A stretch of DNA of 64,000 nt from Tillus elongatus (GCA_964006375.1 OZ023266.1:66679403-66743402); one strand, 5' to 3'. Counted from the first letter of the stretch, positions 13,521-29,030 are shown. The notes: generated by a model from the letters alone, not told the origin. Made by a program: numbers and translations.

Positions 13521-13829
13521 ACCTACATCTATTGAAGTGCTTTGTAACATTATTATATGGAAGTGGGGGAAAAGATTTTGAACATTTAATTAAATAACAT
13601 TATTTCATTCATCGATATTTTGTCTTATTTTTAAATGATTATTTTATTGCCATATCTAAAGCAAAATTTAAAAAGTCGTATGTTGTCGTGGACAGAATTG
13701 AGAAAACTTTAAAATCTCACTCAACATAGGGTGCCATTTAAAATTTAAGGTAACTTTACGCCCCTGTCTAAGGGGAGGTTTCAAGACACCAAAACTTATT
13801 TAAAACAAAGTCGACGTGTCTCGGCTTTT

Positions 13830-14968
13830 TATACTCCGATGTTTTCCAGGTGAGCAGTTTTAATTGCCACAACCTGTATATTTATTTATTTTCAGTCATT
13901 TATCTATTGATGTTAACTGTACAATGTGCTATACAGAAAAACCAAGCTTGTTTTTGTATACAACACAATTTAGATTACGTATTAATTAAGTCCAATTATT
14001 TCTAAACGTCAAAATGTTATTTCGTAGTACCACATCTTTAGTTTTCTTAGAGATTCTCTAAATATGTTATTTTTTCTTGTCTCTAAATCATCGATTATGG
14101 GTTTTGAACAGTAGTTACCATTTCATAGAAGTTCATTACATTTACCAACAACAAGCCAAGCTTACAAGTCTACCAAAGCTCATTTTTCATCTTGGACGTT
14201 TCCTTTAAGCTTCTTTAGATCTCTAAGCTTACCCCTGAACATTTTGCTCTTCAAATAACTCCAAAGGAAGTTAAGGACAGTAATGTCAGAAGATCTCGCT
14301 GGCCAACACAGATCACCGTTTCAAAAAATTAGTCTGTTTGGAAACGTTTTTCGCAAGATCCCTATACTTTTCTTTCAGTATGATGTGTGCTACTGTCTTG
14401 TAAAAAGTTTTTTCCGTCTTTGTCTGCTTTTTTTCTTCTTTTTCTGATTTTTAAAGTTGCGGAATAAGCAATGTCTAAAGCCTATGTGTGCATTTTTGAA
14501 TAATGTAAAGGTATTTCATGAATTTAAAACAATTTTCAACACAAAATATGCGTTTCGACAACTATGAAGCAACTGTCTCACATATCGACTTGGACTATGA
14601 AGAGTTGATCATTGTCTTACCAGCTATTCATTTTCAGGATTACATGCAAATCGTCCTCTACCAGTTGATTTTCTTTTGTCACCTGACCTATTAACTTTGT
14701 CACTAGCGCAATCAATATAAAATTATACTGCGACTATGAACATCACGAACTTTAAATTGACGACGATAATCGTTGTGTTACAATTATGCGACTAAAGTCA
14801 AAAAAATTTCTACTCAAAATATGCGTTTCGACAACTACGAAGCAACTGTTTCCAAGGCTCCTTTTTCCATTGTTTCATCAAATCATCAATTGTTGCGATT
14901 TGAACACATTTATTTATTTTTATTGCATTTTATATATAAACACATTATTTTGGCTTTCACTGTATAAA
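13830..14968. other. Non-coding AT-rich stretch with one short duplication
   Basis: No gene seen. A segment containing 'atgcgtttcgacaacta' occurs at about 14540-14578 and again at 14815-14853. Confidence 0.45.
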
Positions 14969-14981
14969 AACAACGTTGCTT

Positions 14982-15035
14982 CTTTTTTTCCTCAGGGCTC
15001 GTCCGCGGCCTTGCCGCCCCGATAGCACTGCAACC
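14982..15035 (-). mobile_element. Approximately 54-bp LINE tail insertion with 13-bp target duplication
   Basis: The T-run plus 'cctcagggctcgtccgcggc' matches the 3' end of the LINE at 34696-37117. It is flanked by AACAACGTTGCTT at 14969-14981 and 15036-15048. An extremely 5'-truncated copy. Confidence 0.85.
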
Positions 15036-15049
15036 AACAACGTTGCTTA

Positions 15050-15689
15050 CTTTTTTTCTTATTAGCGCCGACTCTAATTCGCTTTTAAATTGTATTATAT
15101 ATAAATACATGTACAGACTGTACCAGCTATCGTGCCCACCTACTTATTTTTATCCGTACATTATAAATGTCTGCTTAGAAAAACAAAATGACATCGCGTA
15201 ACAGAGATATTCACCAAACTTGCGCTTTTGAATGGCATGTTTACACCATCAGAAGGAGGGTGAAATTTTAGACAGACTTCATATATCTTGTGTCTCAAGA
15301 ATGTTCTAATCTGTATAAAATTTCATCTTCTTTTCGATGGTCTAAAACATATACTTAGGTGTTTCATTTTACAAATCGAAATTTCTTCAGTATCTCTGTT
15401 ACGCAATGTTATTTTGTTCTTCTGGTCAGAAATTTGGAATATACCCATAAAAATAAGAAGTAGAACTCTATATTAATGTAGAAAAAATGTTTATGTCTAC
15501 CACAGTAACTGTAAAAAATAGTGCTGCAAATTGAATCATAACTTCCACATAGCTGTGATAATTTATTATCTTCAGTAAAACATTCTCATGGAATGAATTT
15601 AGGGCCCATGACTTGACCACAAAAAAAATATTTGTATTCCTGTATCCATAAACTTTCGAAACGTTATATTACCCGAGTTTAATTGACAA
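15050..15689. other. Non-coding AT-rich stretch
   Basis: No gene or recognised repeat. Confidence 0.4.
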
Positions 15690-16380
15690 AATGTCAATTT
15701 TCACCAAATCACCACTTATTTATCCACTAGCCGCCACCCCCCCCCCCCCCCAAGCGATCTTACTCAAAAACAATTCGAAGCGTTCCTTTGTCAGGTGCTA
15801 ACTGGATACCAAATTTGAAGGTGATATCTCAATTCGTTCGAAAGTTATTGCGCCTATGAACAGACAGACGTACATGCCGACAGACAAAAAACTTTCGTTC
15901 CAGAATGAAGTTTTCTATATGTTTTGAGACATGTTACGCCGTTTTGGCAAAAAAAATCGAAATTTTTGTCAACAGTATTCCACCCCCACACATTCAACCT
16001 CTAATTTAATTTCAGCACAGAATACCAGATTTTTTATGAAATTAAAAGTTTTCTAATAAAGAAACCCTAAAACGTTACATTACTCGAGTTTTAACGAAAA
16101 AATGCCAAATTTCACCAAATCGCCCCCATTCATTCCCTACCGTCTGAAGCGATTTTAGGGAAAAAACAATCCGAACCATTCGTTTGTGAAGTGCTAACTG
16201 TATACCAAACTTGAAGACGGTATCTCAATTCGTTCTAAAGCTACCGTGGCTACAAATAGACAGACATAGAGACTGACAGACAAAACAAAATTTCGTTCCC
16301 AAATCATATTTTCTATGCCGTTTTGATACCTTTTACGACGTTTAAGTGAAAAAAACTTTTTGAACTTTTTGTCGTCGATT
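15690..16380 (+). repeat. Two tandem copies of a 'gacagacaaaaa' dispersed repeat
   Basis: Two diverged units (about 15665-15970 and 16070-16380) share 'caaatttgaaggtgatatct', 'aattcgtt' and 'gacagacaaaa' segments. Further copies are at 22428-23110 and 26110-26290. A C-run sits at about 15737-15751. Non-coding. Confidence 0.6.
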
Positions 16381-16985
16381 AGATACGATACTTCAAAATA
16401 AATTTATCATAAATATTTTTTCCTGGGCAGAATTGCTTGGCGATTTTAAACAGATATTTATACAGATAAATAAAACCCTTTCCTGATCGAAAGTGTGGTG
16501 TCATTGTCTGTAAATACAAAAAGGGACATGAATAAATGTATAATATATCACATACAGCGGATGAAGGAAACTTGCAAATAAAAGATGTGGTATCCTAAAC
16601 CTCCGAGGTACAAAAGGCCACAAGAAATGGGGGCGAAATGTAACATACATGCTAACATATCCGTCGAACATCTGCTAAATCGACATGTGCAAGTTGAATT
16701 CCTTTACGCCAGGTGCCTGACGTCCTTTGATGCAGGGGCTACTCGTCAGAAAATGCTGCAAGTACTTCCGAGACATATTTAATTATATTATTGTCTTAAG
16801 AAAGGGTATTATATAAGAACAAAATAAAATAATTAGGTAACTTTCGTAGAAAATATAAGTAGATATGTTATATACATATATATTTACAGGGTGCATTTTC
16901 AAGGTTATACTTAAAATTATTTTGCAACATTGTCTACTTATTCCCTAGAAAACTAAAATAAACATGTATGCTAACAACAATCTAT
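16381..16985. other. Non-coding AT-rich stretch
   Basis: No gene or recognised element. Confidence 0.4.
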
Positions 16986-16988
16986 GTT

Positions 16989-17262
<274 letters not shown>

Positions 17263-17284
17263 GGCCCATTTCTTCCCTAATAAG

Positions 17285-17372
17285 TTTATAGGCTTATGTA
17301 AAATTAAGTTATTAAAATTTGAAGCATTTAATGAAAATTTGCTACCATAACGCACTTGCTCCGTCGAGATTT
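17285..17372 (+). repeat. 3' end fragment of the AT-cored element
   Basis: Contains 'gctaccataacgcacttgct' with a mutated terminus (ccgtcgag). Confidence 0.55.
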
Positions 17373-17495
17373 TTTACATTTTACAGAAGAACTACGTACT
17401 ATAATACGAAAACTTAAAAAGAAAAAATCTAAAAATGTTTCGAATAAAAGTTGTTGGACTAGTTTTTTGACATATTTGTGTGGCGTTTACACCTT

Positions 17496-17548
17496 TTTTT
17501 GTTCCCTCAGGGCTCGTCCGCGGCCTTGCCGCCCCGATAGCACCGCAA
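17496..17548 (-). mobile_element. Approximately 53-bp LINE tail insertion with target duplication
   Basis: Same LINE tail as at 14982 and 34696. Flanked by GCGTTTACACCTT at 17483-17495 and 17549-17561; the last two bases may belong to the T-run. Confidence 0.85.
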
Positions 17549-17561
17549 GCGTTTACACCTT

Positions 17562-18734
17562 GGTGTCAGTTCTATTTTCAAATAGAGCTCTAGATTTTTT
17601 CGAATCCACGAATTATTCTGCATACAAGCTCATTAAATTTTAGAGAGTTCGATAATATTAATTCTGAGAAAAAATTAAAAACCATCGTCTTATAAAAATT
17701 TATAATTAATAATTAATTACTTCTACGGTCAAGGATAACATTTAGTACGGCATCACCTGGTGTAACGATTGTTAATCCATTTGGCTAACACTTGTTTTTT
17801 GTCGACGAAGAGTGAACTGAACCATTTCTTCATCGAAGGAAAATAAACTTCGCGAAATTTAACTAAATTTATTAAGAGATAGTGTCGTGCCAAAACCACA
17901 AAATCTCTATAGTGGCTATTAGGATGTATGTTTCCAGCAAGAGAGAGCACCTCCTCATTTTGGCACCGAATTACAAAATTTCTTAAATAACGTTTTCCCG
18001 AACAGATAATTATTGACCAGTTCGGTCGTCTGATTTAAAGAGCCATGTGACTTTTTCATGTATGTGTGTGTGTGTGGGGGGGGGTGTTTAGTGAAAAATT
18101 AAGGGTATAAAAAGCGGCCAAATAATTTGGATGACCTGAGGGCTTGCATTCTTGGTGCAGTGAGGCGAGAAAATATTTGGAAACGCTAGACGATCGTTTT
18201 TTAAAAGAGTCTATTTATGTTTTGAAAACAATGGAAGACATTTTAAACATTTATTTTGACATATTGTGATTTTTTTTTTTTTTTGAATTTATAGCATAAG
18301 CGTGGTTTTATTGTTAGATTATCAACACTAAACCGAAAATTGTTTTTTCTCAGAATTTCTATTGTCCAACCTTACTAAAATTTATTGACCCTGTATACAA
18401 AAAATACGTTGCCGCAGGAAGTGGTCTCGAGCACAAAGTTTTGTTTTTGTGTCGTTTTATTACATCGTTATAAAAATACCTGGGTAAAAGTGCAAATTAA
18501 GCAGACGCAGATACAGTTATCTCTTCGAAGCAAATCTCGCCATCTTTATTATATCAAACAGTATTTTACATTCCAAATTATTGAATGTCTTTTCGGAACT
18601 CCACACCTACTAAATTCCTTTTGTTCTTTGCCAGCTTCGTCTCGTTGATTATCCTGACTGATGCTACCGTCTCTAGTTCCTCAGCCCCGTCTAAATCCGA
18701 ACTAACCTTCATAAAGGCAAACTCTTAATTTTGG
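17562..18734. other. Non-coding stretch with short G and GT tracts
   Basis: No gene seen. A (TG)n/G-run lies at about 18063-18085. Confidence 0.4.
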
Positions 18735-18737
18735 TAT

Positions 18738-18827
<90 letters not shown>

Positions 18828-19165
18828 GTGTGTGTGTGTGTGTCCAACCGATAACTCAAAAAGCAAATAACCGATTTCAATAAAACTCGGCGAGTGCCAT
18901 TATTTTATTAATAGCTTGGACGAGTTCGTTAGCCAGCTCGATCGGACCGGTTTTTCTGGAAAAAATGTGATCTTTTTCAAAAAAAGAATTGTATCTCAAA
19001 AAATAACAAAATTATTTTGTTGAAACTTGGTAGGGATGTTGCACTGGTAAAGGCCTTACTACATGCCAATATCAACTTTCTAGGTTCATAGAAAATTGAG
19101 TAATTCAAATTTGAAGGATTTAATAAAAAACCGCTACTATAACGCACATGTTGCGTCCCAAAATT
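18735..19165 (+). repeat. AT-cored dispersed element, short form, 5' truncated
   Basis: (AT)n at about 18740-18826, then (TG)n, then 'caaccgataactcaaaaagc' and the usual body. It ends in 'ataacgcacatgttgcgtcc' at about 19138-19157, a mutated terminus. Confidence 0.65.
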
Positions 19166-22326
<3,161 letters not shown>

Positions 22327-22330
22327 GTGT

Positions 22331-22334
<4 letters not shown>

Positions 22335-22427
<93 letters not shown>
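22335..22427. repeat. (AT)n microsatellite, right part
   Basis: Continuation of the AT tract split by the transposon. Confidence 0.95.
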
Positions 22428-22428
<1 letters not shown>

Positions 22429-23110
22429 TCGAGCTTTATTGAAAAAATGTCAATTTTCACCAAATCACCCATTATTTATCCCCTACCCCCTAAAGCGAAG
22501 CGTTCCTTTGTCAGGTGTCAACTGGATAACAAATTTGAAGATGATATTCGAAAGATATTGCGTCTATTAACAGACCGACGTACACACTGACAGACCGGCC
22601 GACCGACCGATAAACCGACGGACAAAAAAATTTTAGTGTCAGAATCAAACTTTCTACATGTTTTGAGACTTTTTACGCCGTTTCAGCAAAAAAATATTTT
22701 GAAATTTTTGTCAACAATATCCCACCCCCGCACATTCAACCCCTAATTTAATTTCAGCACATAATACCAGATGTTTGATGAAATTAAAATGTTTCTAATA
22801 AATTAACCCTAAAGCGTTATGTTACTGGAGTTTTAACGAAAAAATGTCAATTTTCACCAAATGACACCCCCACCCAAACCCTACCCCCTAAAGCGATTTT
22901 ACTCAAAAATAATCCGAATCGTTCGTTTGTCGAGTGCTGACTGTATACCAAATTTGAAGACGATATCTTAATTCGTTGTAAAGTTCTCGTGGCTACAAAC
23001 AGACATACAGACCGACAGACAAAAAAATCGTTCTCAAATCAAGTTTTATATATGGTCTGACGACGTTTAAGCGAAAAAATAATTTTGAAATTTTTGGCGC
23101 CGATGCGATA
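22428..23110 (+). repeat. Two tandem copies of the 'gacagacaaaaa' dispersed repeat
   Basis: Units at about 22428-22720 and 22800-23110 match 15690-16380. The first includes a run of 'gacc/gaccga' motifs near 22572-22605. Non-coding. Confidence 0.6.
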
Positions 23111-23139
23111 CACAAGTGACGATGTGAAAGGAATAATGG

Positions 23140-23440
23140 GGCGATATAAATTAATTTGGCGAGTACCTTCCTTTTGCGAGTGGTTGAATAAGTTCATTAG
23201 CCAGAAAAATGGGACCAGTTTTTCTCAGTAAATTTTGTGTTTTCTTTCGGGGAATTTTTGTATCTTCGGCAATAACAAAGCTATGGTTACCAAATTTGGT
23301 ACGCGGGTTTATATCATAATTATAAAAGTCTGGACGCAGCAAGTGCGTTATGGAAGTAAATTTTCATAAAAATGTGTTTAATAGCAAATATGTCTCACGA
23401 ATGCAAGCAGGCATCAATCTGGTTACCGGTATAACCTATA
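23140..23440 (+). repeat. AT-cored element family, left part of an interrupted copy
   Basis: The body end and the start of the 310-bp terminal module (ctggacgcagcaagtgcgtt at about 23330) run into the transposon at 23441. The same module resumes at 25551 ('tatagtagaaacaatgtacc') and decays by about 25710. Confidence 0.7.
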
Positions 23441-25550
23441 CAGTGCTTTCATTTCAAAACTAGCCACCATTAATAATTTCTTTATCAAAGAAAATCTGGT
23501 TCAACAGAAAAACAGATCAATTGGGATTTCGAGGGGCACCTTCAAAAACAATATTTTCGGAATTTGACTTTTCACCCCCTAAGCCCCAGTCACCCCAACT
23601 GTATAATTTTAAATGACACCCCCTAGCTTGAGATACATCATTTTAAAGGTATTTAAAATGCTAATCCAACGGCGTTCACGAAATTTTTAATCCACCGCCA
23701 ACTTTTGAATTTAGAAGAAAAAAACCACATCAAATTGGAATATTAAAAAAAAAAAATTAATAGTTTAAGACAAAAACCTACTTTATTAAGTGCTCAAAGT
23801 GCCCTCCGTTGTTAGCTAAACCATAAAATAGTCGACTGTTGAATTTTTTTCTAACATTTGAATTGTTTCTATCAGTAATTCTGGGCGTAATGCTGTTGCA
23901 AATTTAGCTCCCCGGTGCCATTTGCGGCTATCAATTTTCCTGGTACGAGGTGATATGGGAACAATAACGCCCATGTCTAATGTAACGATAAATTTTAGAT
24001 AAAATGAGCCAGTTTTACTTTCTTGATAACTTTGTTACTTATTCGTATTTATTGTTCGATTTCTTGACGACTGCAACGAGTTAAAACCGAGTCGTTTGTG
24101 ATTGAATTTTAAAATTTTGAAAACTTCAAACTCATTTAAATCAATTCAATTTAAAATATTAAATTTAAATAAAACTAACAATCATGGTTTACACTACACA
24201 AGAAAGAGTTGAAATAATTTACTTGTATGGTACTCAAAATAGGTGTGCTCGTAATACGGCCCGAGTTTTCAACGAAAGGCTTCCTGAAAAAAATATGGGA
24301 CCCCAATATGTGCTAAGTCTTGCAAGAAAATTTGAAGAAACTGGCTCAGTATGTAACAAAGCAAATAAGCAACCACGAGTTCTTAACGAAGCTGCACAAA
24401 TTGAGTTTTTAGGATGTTTTGCCGCTGAACCTACGAGTTCAATTCCAAAAGTCGCTACATTAACGAATATTTCCGTCGTTTTCATACATAAAACTTAAAA
24501 AGTTTACAAGTTCTTTCCTTATAAATTTACCATTCTCCATAAACTCGGCGAGGATGATTATGATAGAAGGATTCAATTCTGTGAATTAATGACTGCCAGA
24601 ATTCAAGACGATAGGAATTTGGTAAAGAATATTTGTTTTAGTGATGAATCAACGTTCTTTCTGGATGGTTTTCTTAATAAACACAACTGTAGATATTGGG
24701 ATAATCAAAATCCACGACTGTTTGTAGAAGGTCATACACAGTTTCCACAAAAAATTAATGTCTGGGCGGGAATTCCAATGAAATAATAGGCCCTTTGTTT
24801 ATTGAAGAAAATTTAACTGGTGATTTGCATTAAATTTTTTGGAAAATTATATTGACCCACTCATAACAGAGTCCTTAGAAAACCAACTTAATGAAGAAGA
24901 CAACCCACTGTTGGATGAACAAAATTTGCACTCTCAACAGGACGGTGCACCACCAAACTATGCCTTACGTGTTCGCGAGTGGCTTAATCAAAGATTTCCC
25001 GACAAGTGGACTTCTTCCTTTGGGGTTATTTGAAATCAGTTGTGTACCATAATCCTCCACCAGAGAATATTCAGGCTCTAAAAGATAGGATCACCCAAGC
25101 TTGCCGACAAATTACTACAGAAACATGTCAAAACCTTAGACGAGAATTCGTCGATCGACTATTTTATTGTTTAGCTAACAACGGTGGGCATTTTGAGCAC
25201 TTAATAAAGTAAGTTTTTGTCATAAACTTTTAAATATATTTTTTTTAATATTCCGAATTTGATAACGTTTTCTTCTTCTAAATTCAAAAGTTGGCGGTGG
25301 ATTTAAATTTCGTAAACGCCGTTGAATTAGAATTTTATATACCTTTAAAATGATGTAACTCAAGCTAGGGGGTTTAGTTTAAAATTATAAAGTTGGAGTG
25401 ACTGGGGCTTAGGGGGTGAAAAGTAAAATTCCAAAAATACTGTTTTTGAACGTGCCCCTCAAAATCCCAATTATCCTGTTTTTTTTTTTGAACCAGATTT
25501 CCTTGATAAAGAAATTATTAAGGGTGGCTAGTTTTGAAATGAAAGCACTG
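23441..25550 (+). mobile_element. Rosa-like mariner element with long inverted repeats and exact TA duplication
   Basis: The ends are CAGTGCTTTCATTTCAAAAC (23441) and its complement (to 25550). Inverted similarity extends at least 400 bp and includes the 3' end of the transposase gene, so the last residues of the reading frame also exist, inverted, near 23780-23830. TA flanks both ends (23439-23440 and 25551-25552). The unfilled paralogous site at about 38674-38700 has a single 'cctatatag', confirming insertion with TA duplication. Confidence 0.9.
24184..25212 (+). pseudogene. Rosa-like transposase pseudogene with deletion at the catalytic core
   Basis: Opens with ATG at 24184 (MVYTTQERVEIIYLYGTQNR). 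The helix-turn-helix region runs to a stop after FIHKT at about 24498. The next block has CFSDESTFFL (first catalytic aspartate, about 24640) and QKINVWAGI, broken at about 24785. The following block has SQQDGAPPNYALRV (second aspartate, about 24935) to FPDKW. Directly after that the frame jumps into DFFLWGYLKS at about 25006: some 60 bp that should encode the WIGRRG...SPDLTPL stretch are deleted. The third aspartate codon itself survives at the junction. The C-terminus FEHLIK ends at 25212. Three or more lesions make it inactive. Confidence 0.85.
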
Positions 25551-26019
25551 TATAGTAGAAACAATGTACCATATTTTATCAAAATAACTTATTGTTTGAA
25601 AACGTGCTACATTTTCCGAAAATAAACTCAAAATGTTTCCAAGAAAACTGGTTTTCTAGCCAACCAACCTTGGGGTAAAGGCAAATTGAGTTATTTGAAT
25701 TGGAAGCATTTACCACATCTAAAAAATTGTGATACGGCGTTTTTATCAATAGATAGCGGAGTTCTATGAAAATGACGCATTCAAAGAGGTTTTTGTTTAT
25801 ATTATCCGGCGAAAAAATCGTGGTTGAATTTGGAAAAAATAAAACTGCCGTAACTATTGGCTTTCAAATGAAATAGCCTATATTTTGTGTTTCAGAAGTA
25901 AAAGGCATACACTCTGCTTCAACGTTTAGATAACAACACTCCCAATACCTAAAGAATCTAGTTTTGGAACTATTTACATTTATAATCGCATACTATGATT
26001 CATGTATGGATCAGGTTTT

Positions 26020-26020
<1 letters not shown>
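25551..26020. repeat. Dispersed repeat remnant
   Basis: First the rest of the interrupted 310-bp module, then (25720-26000) a segment containing 'gcattcaaagaggtttttgt' that is also at 29270-29400 and 56180-56490. Non-coding. Confidence 0.55.
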
Positions 26021-27070
<1,050 letters not shown>

Positions 27071-27340
27071 TTTTTATATATGCTTTGATACTTTTGACGA
27101 CATTTACGCGAAATTTTTTTTTGAAATATTTGTCGCCGATGCGATACTTCCACACATGACGATGTGAAAGTAATAGTGCATAGCAATAGGCCATACATGT
27201 CATATTCAACTGACAAGTTATTTTGACAAATGTCAGATCTACTTTTAAAACTGACATTTGATCAAATATTTTCTTTTTTGACATGTGTAATACAAATGCT
27301 CTGCTTCTTATATTTATATTTATTTTTGGCCATCACAATT
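27071..27340. other. Non-coding spacer
   Basis: No gene seen. Confidence 0.35.
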
Positions 27341-27945
27341 TTACTCATAGAATTAGATATAATTTGGTAATAGTGAATAAGGAGAGCACAACATTTGCAT
27401 TTTGAAAACAAATTATTCAAATGAGCGTGAACTACGCCCCCGGGAACCCATATCCGAGGTAAGTTCTAGACCAAAAATTTTGGGGTTTGCTTCTTAAAAC
27501 GCCACAGTCGCTATTTGAAACGTCAAAATTAGCAACATTTAGACAAAGACCCTGAAAACAATAGGGGTTGTGTAGAGAAAATATCGCAAGAAGAGTGTTT
27601 TACAAACCCTTAAGTTTCAGCTTCAACCGTCATTGTCCTTCATTTCACTGAAATGTTTCGAGAAATTTGATTTTAAATAGACCCTTTCTCTGATGCTTGG
27701 GCAGTAGTTTAAGTTATAGAATTGTATATAATTTTGTCAGCGAATTTTCGTAGAAAAAATCGCTCTTGAGACCGCGACTTTTGCATTTTGAAAAGATTTC
27801 TTCAAATGAGGGCAACTAGGCCCCCAGAAAATCCGGGGTTAGTTTCTGTTCTTATATATACAGGATGACGCATTGCTACGGTAAAGCTCAATATATCCGT
27901 TATTATACAAGATACGAGAAAAAATTTCTAACGCTAATTATAGAT
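27340..27945 (+). repeat. AT-cored element body, left of the hammerhead array
   Basis: Body segments of the dispersed family run up to 'cgctaattatagat', where the hammerhead array is inserted. The repeat resumes at 29031. Confidence 0.6.
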
Positions 27946-28140
27946 CACTAAGTGAGTGGCGAACGTGTCGCCACCTAGTTCGGAACCAAGTACTATGTTG
28001 TCACGCCCGCTCCAAATAATACAGAGTATTAAAAATAGAGACGGTATACAACTAACTAACAATTTAAAAAATTGTTAGCCCTGGCCCATTTCTACCCCAA
28101 TATAGGGACAAAGTATGTAAGACTAGATGCATTCTCGCAA

Positions 28141-28201
28141 CAATTAGAACCGTAGACCGGTTTCGCTCTCATTAGAGCTCTTCAGTACGGCATACTAATT
28201 G
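28141..28201 (-). ncRNA. Type I hammerhead ribozyme, copy 1
   Basis: Minus-strand reading: helix I inner strand CCGUA, then core CUGAAGA (CUGANGA), helix II GCUCU-AAUG-AGAGC, core GAAA, helix III ACCGGU, cleavage triplet GUC, then UACGG closing helix I. CAAUUAG/CUAAUUG extend helix I past a small internal loop. Predicted cleavage is between 28155 and 28154. ACCGGU is self-complementary with no loop, so helix III should form between two ribozymes of a concatemer. All conserved core positions are present. Confidence 0.9.
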
Positions 28202-28447
28202 CAGCAAAAATGCACCAAAAATAACACGGCCATCGTATAGCCAGTCTTAAAACACTAAGTGAGTGGCGAACGTGTCGCCACCTAGTTCGGAACCAAGTAC
28301 TATGTTGTCACGCCCGCTCCAAATAATACAGAGTATTAAAAATAGAGACGGTATACAACTAACTAACAATTTAAAAAATTGTTAGCCCTGGCCCATTTCT
28401 ACCCCAATCTAGGGACAAAGTATGTAAGACTAGATGCATTCTCGCAA

Positions 28448-28508
28448 CAATTAGAACCGTAGACCGGTTTCGCTCTCATTAGAGCTCTTCAGTACGGCAT
28501 ACTAATTG
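28448..28508 (-). ncRNA. Type I hammerhead ribozyme, copy 2
   Basis: Identical core, helices and GUC triplet to copy 1, exactly 307 bp away. Predicted cleavage is between 28462 and 28461. Autocleavage at copies 1 and 2 would release a 307-nt unit RNA. Confidence 0.9.
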
Positions 28509-28947
28509 CAGCAAAAATGCATTAAAAATAACACGGCTATCGTATAGCCAGTCTTAAAACACTAAGTGAGTGGCGAACGTGTCGCCACCTAGTTCGGAAC
28601 CAAGTACTATGTTGTCACGCCCGCTCCAAATAATACAGAGTATTAAAAATAGAGACGGTATACAACTAACTAACAATTTAAAAAATTGTTAGCCCTGGCC
28701 CATTTCTACCCCAATATAGGGACAAAGTATGTAAGACTAGATGCATTCTCGCAACAATTAGAACCGTAGACCGGTTAAATTGTTAGTTAGTTGTATACCG
28801 TCTCTATTTTTAATACTCTGTATTATTTGGAGCGGGCGTGACAACATAGTACTTGGTTCCGAACTAGGTGGCGACACGTTCGCCACTCACTTAGTGTTTT
28901 AAGACTGGCTATACGATAGCCGTGTTATTTTTAATGCATTTTTGCTG

Positions 28948-29008
28948 CAATTAGTATGCCGTACTGAAGAGCTCTAATGAGAGCGAAACCGGTCTACGGT
29001 TCTAATTG
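28948..29008 (+). ncRNA. Type I hammerhead ribozyme in the inverted copy
   Basis: Plus-strand reading with the same core: CUGAAGA, GCUCU/AGAGC, GAAA, ACCGGU, GUC, UACGG. Predicted cleavage is between 28994 and 28995. The outer helix I arms continue for about 20 bp with one mismatch (AUGCAUUUUUGC / GCGAGAAUGCAU side). Confidence 0.9.
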
Positions 29009-29030
29009 TTGCGAGAATGCATCTAGTCTT

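Larger units (their letters stand above)
12817..13552 (-). mobile_element. Probable solo LTR-like insertion with inducible-type promoter
   Basis: This block splits the transposase C-terminus (FYYC before, GSGGKDFEHLIK after). ATTATT occurs at both junctions and may be the target duplication. Read on the minus strand it has LTR layout: upstream heat-shock elements (13103-13155), a TATA box (13073-13080), an arthropod initiator TCAGT (13042-13051), about 170 nt of leader, and a polyadenylation signal AATAAA (12870-12875). There is no open frame. Clean TG...CA ends were not located, and the right part (about 13185-13550) holds repeated 'tatacaggg' motifs and a 12-bp hairpin, so it may be composite. 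Confidence 0.5.
12062..13597 (+). pseudogene. Rosa-like transposase pseudogene, interrupted
   Basis: Remains of a mariner-type transposase in broken frames. It starts mid-protein (YRPYKINLLQELNEDD at about 12115-12165). The first catalytic block follows as FDECTFQLNGQVNRHDCRYW near 12250, then GKWNVWAGH, then EQDAVLPHYDAAVRDF (second catalytic aspartate) near 12530. Where LTPLDFFLWG is expected the sequence gives LTPLEFFPWAH near 12645, so the third aspartate has become glutamate. The C-terminal block FVEECRQITPEMLRNV lies at about 12740. The final residues (GGKDFEHLIK, about 13565-13597) are about 740 bp further on, past an inserted element. Inactive by deletion, stops and insertion. Confidence 0.8.
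12036..13829 (+). mobile_element. Rosa-like mariner element, TA-flanked, internally deleted
   Basis: The ends are inverted copies: left AAAAGCCAAGACACGTCGAC (from 12036), right reading GTCGACGTGTCTCGGCTTTT (to 13829), each next to a TA (12034-12035 and 13830-13831). The inverted match continues inward through ACTTTGTTTT. TA duplication and the transposase relic inside identify a mariner-type transposon. The N-terminal coding part is deleted next to the left end, and a second element interrupts the 3' coding part at about 12817-13552. Confidence 0.8.
27946..29030 (-). mobile_element. Retrozyme-like tandem array (307-bp units) with fold-back copy
   Basis: Direct units start at 27946, 28253 and 28560, an exact 307-bp period with only a few substitutions. 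The third breaks off at about 28776 inside its ribozyme, and the sequence turns back as an inverted 254-bp copy (28777-29030). The insertion is flanked by GCTAATTATAGAT at 27933-27945 and 29031-29043, a perfect 13-bp target-site duplication of the kind left by LINE or Penelope-type retroposition. Each full unit carries a type I hammerhead ribozyme on the minus strand; the fold-back copy carries it on the plus strand. There is no open reading frame, so the element would be non-autonomous. Short helix III, tandem units of about 300 bp and target duplications are the published hallmarks of animal retrozymes. Confidence 0.85.

Noticed and set aside
27946..28776. CRISPR array or protein-coding tandem repeat
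   Set aside because: Units are contiguous 307-bp copies without spacers and contain stops in all frames; the ribozyme explains the conserved part.
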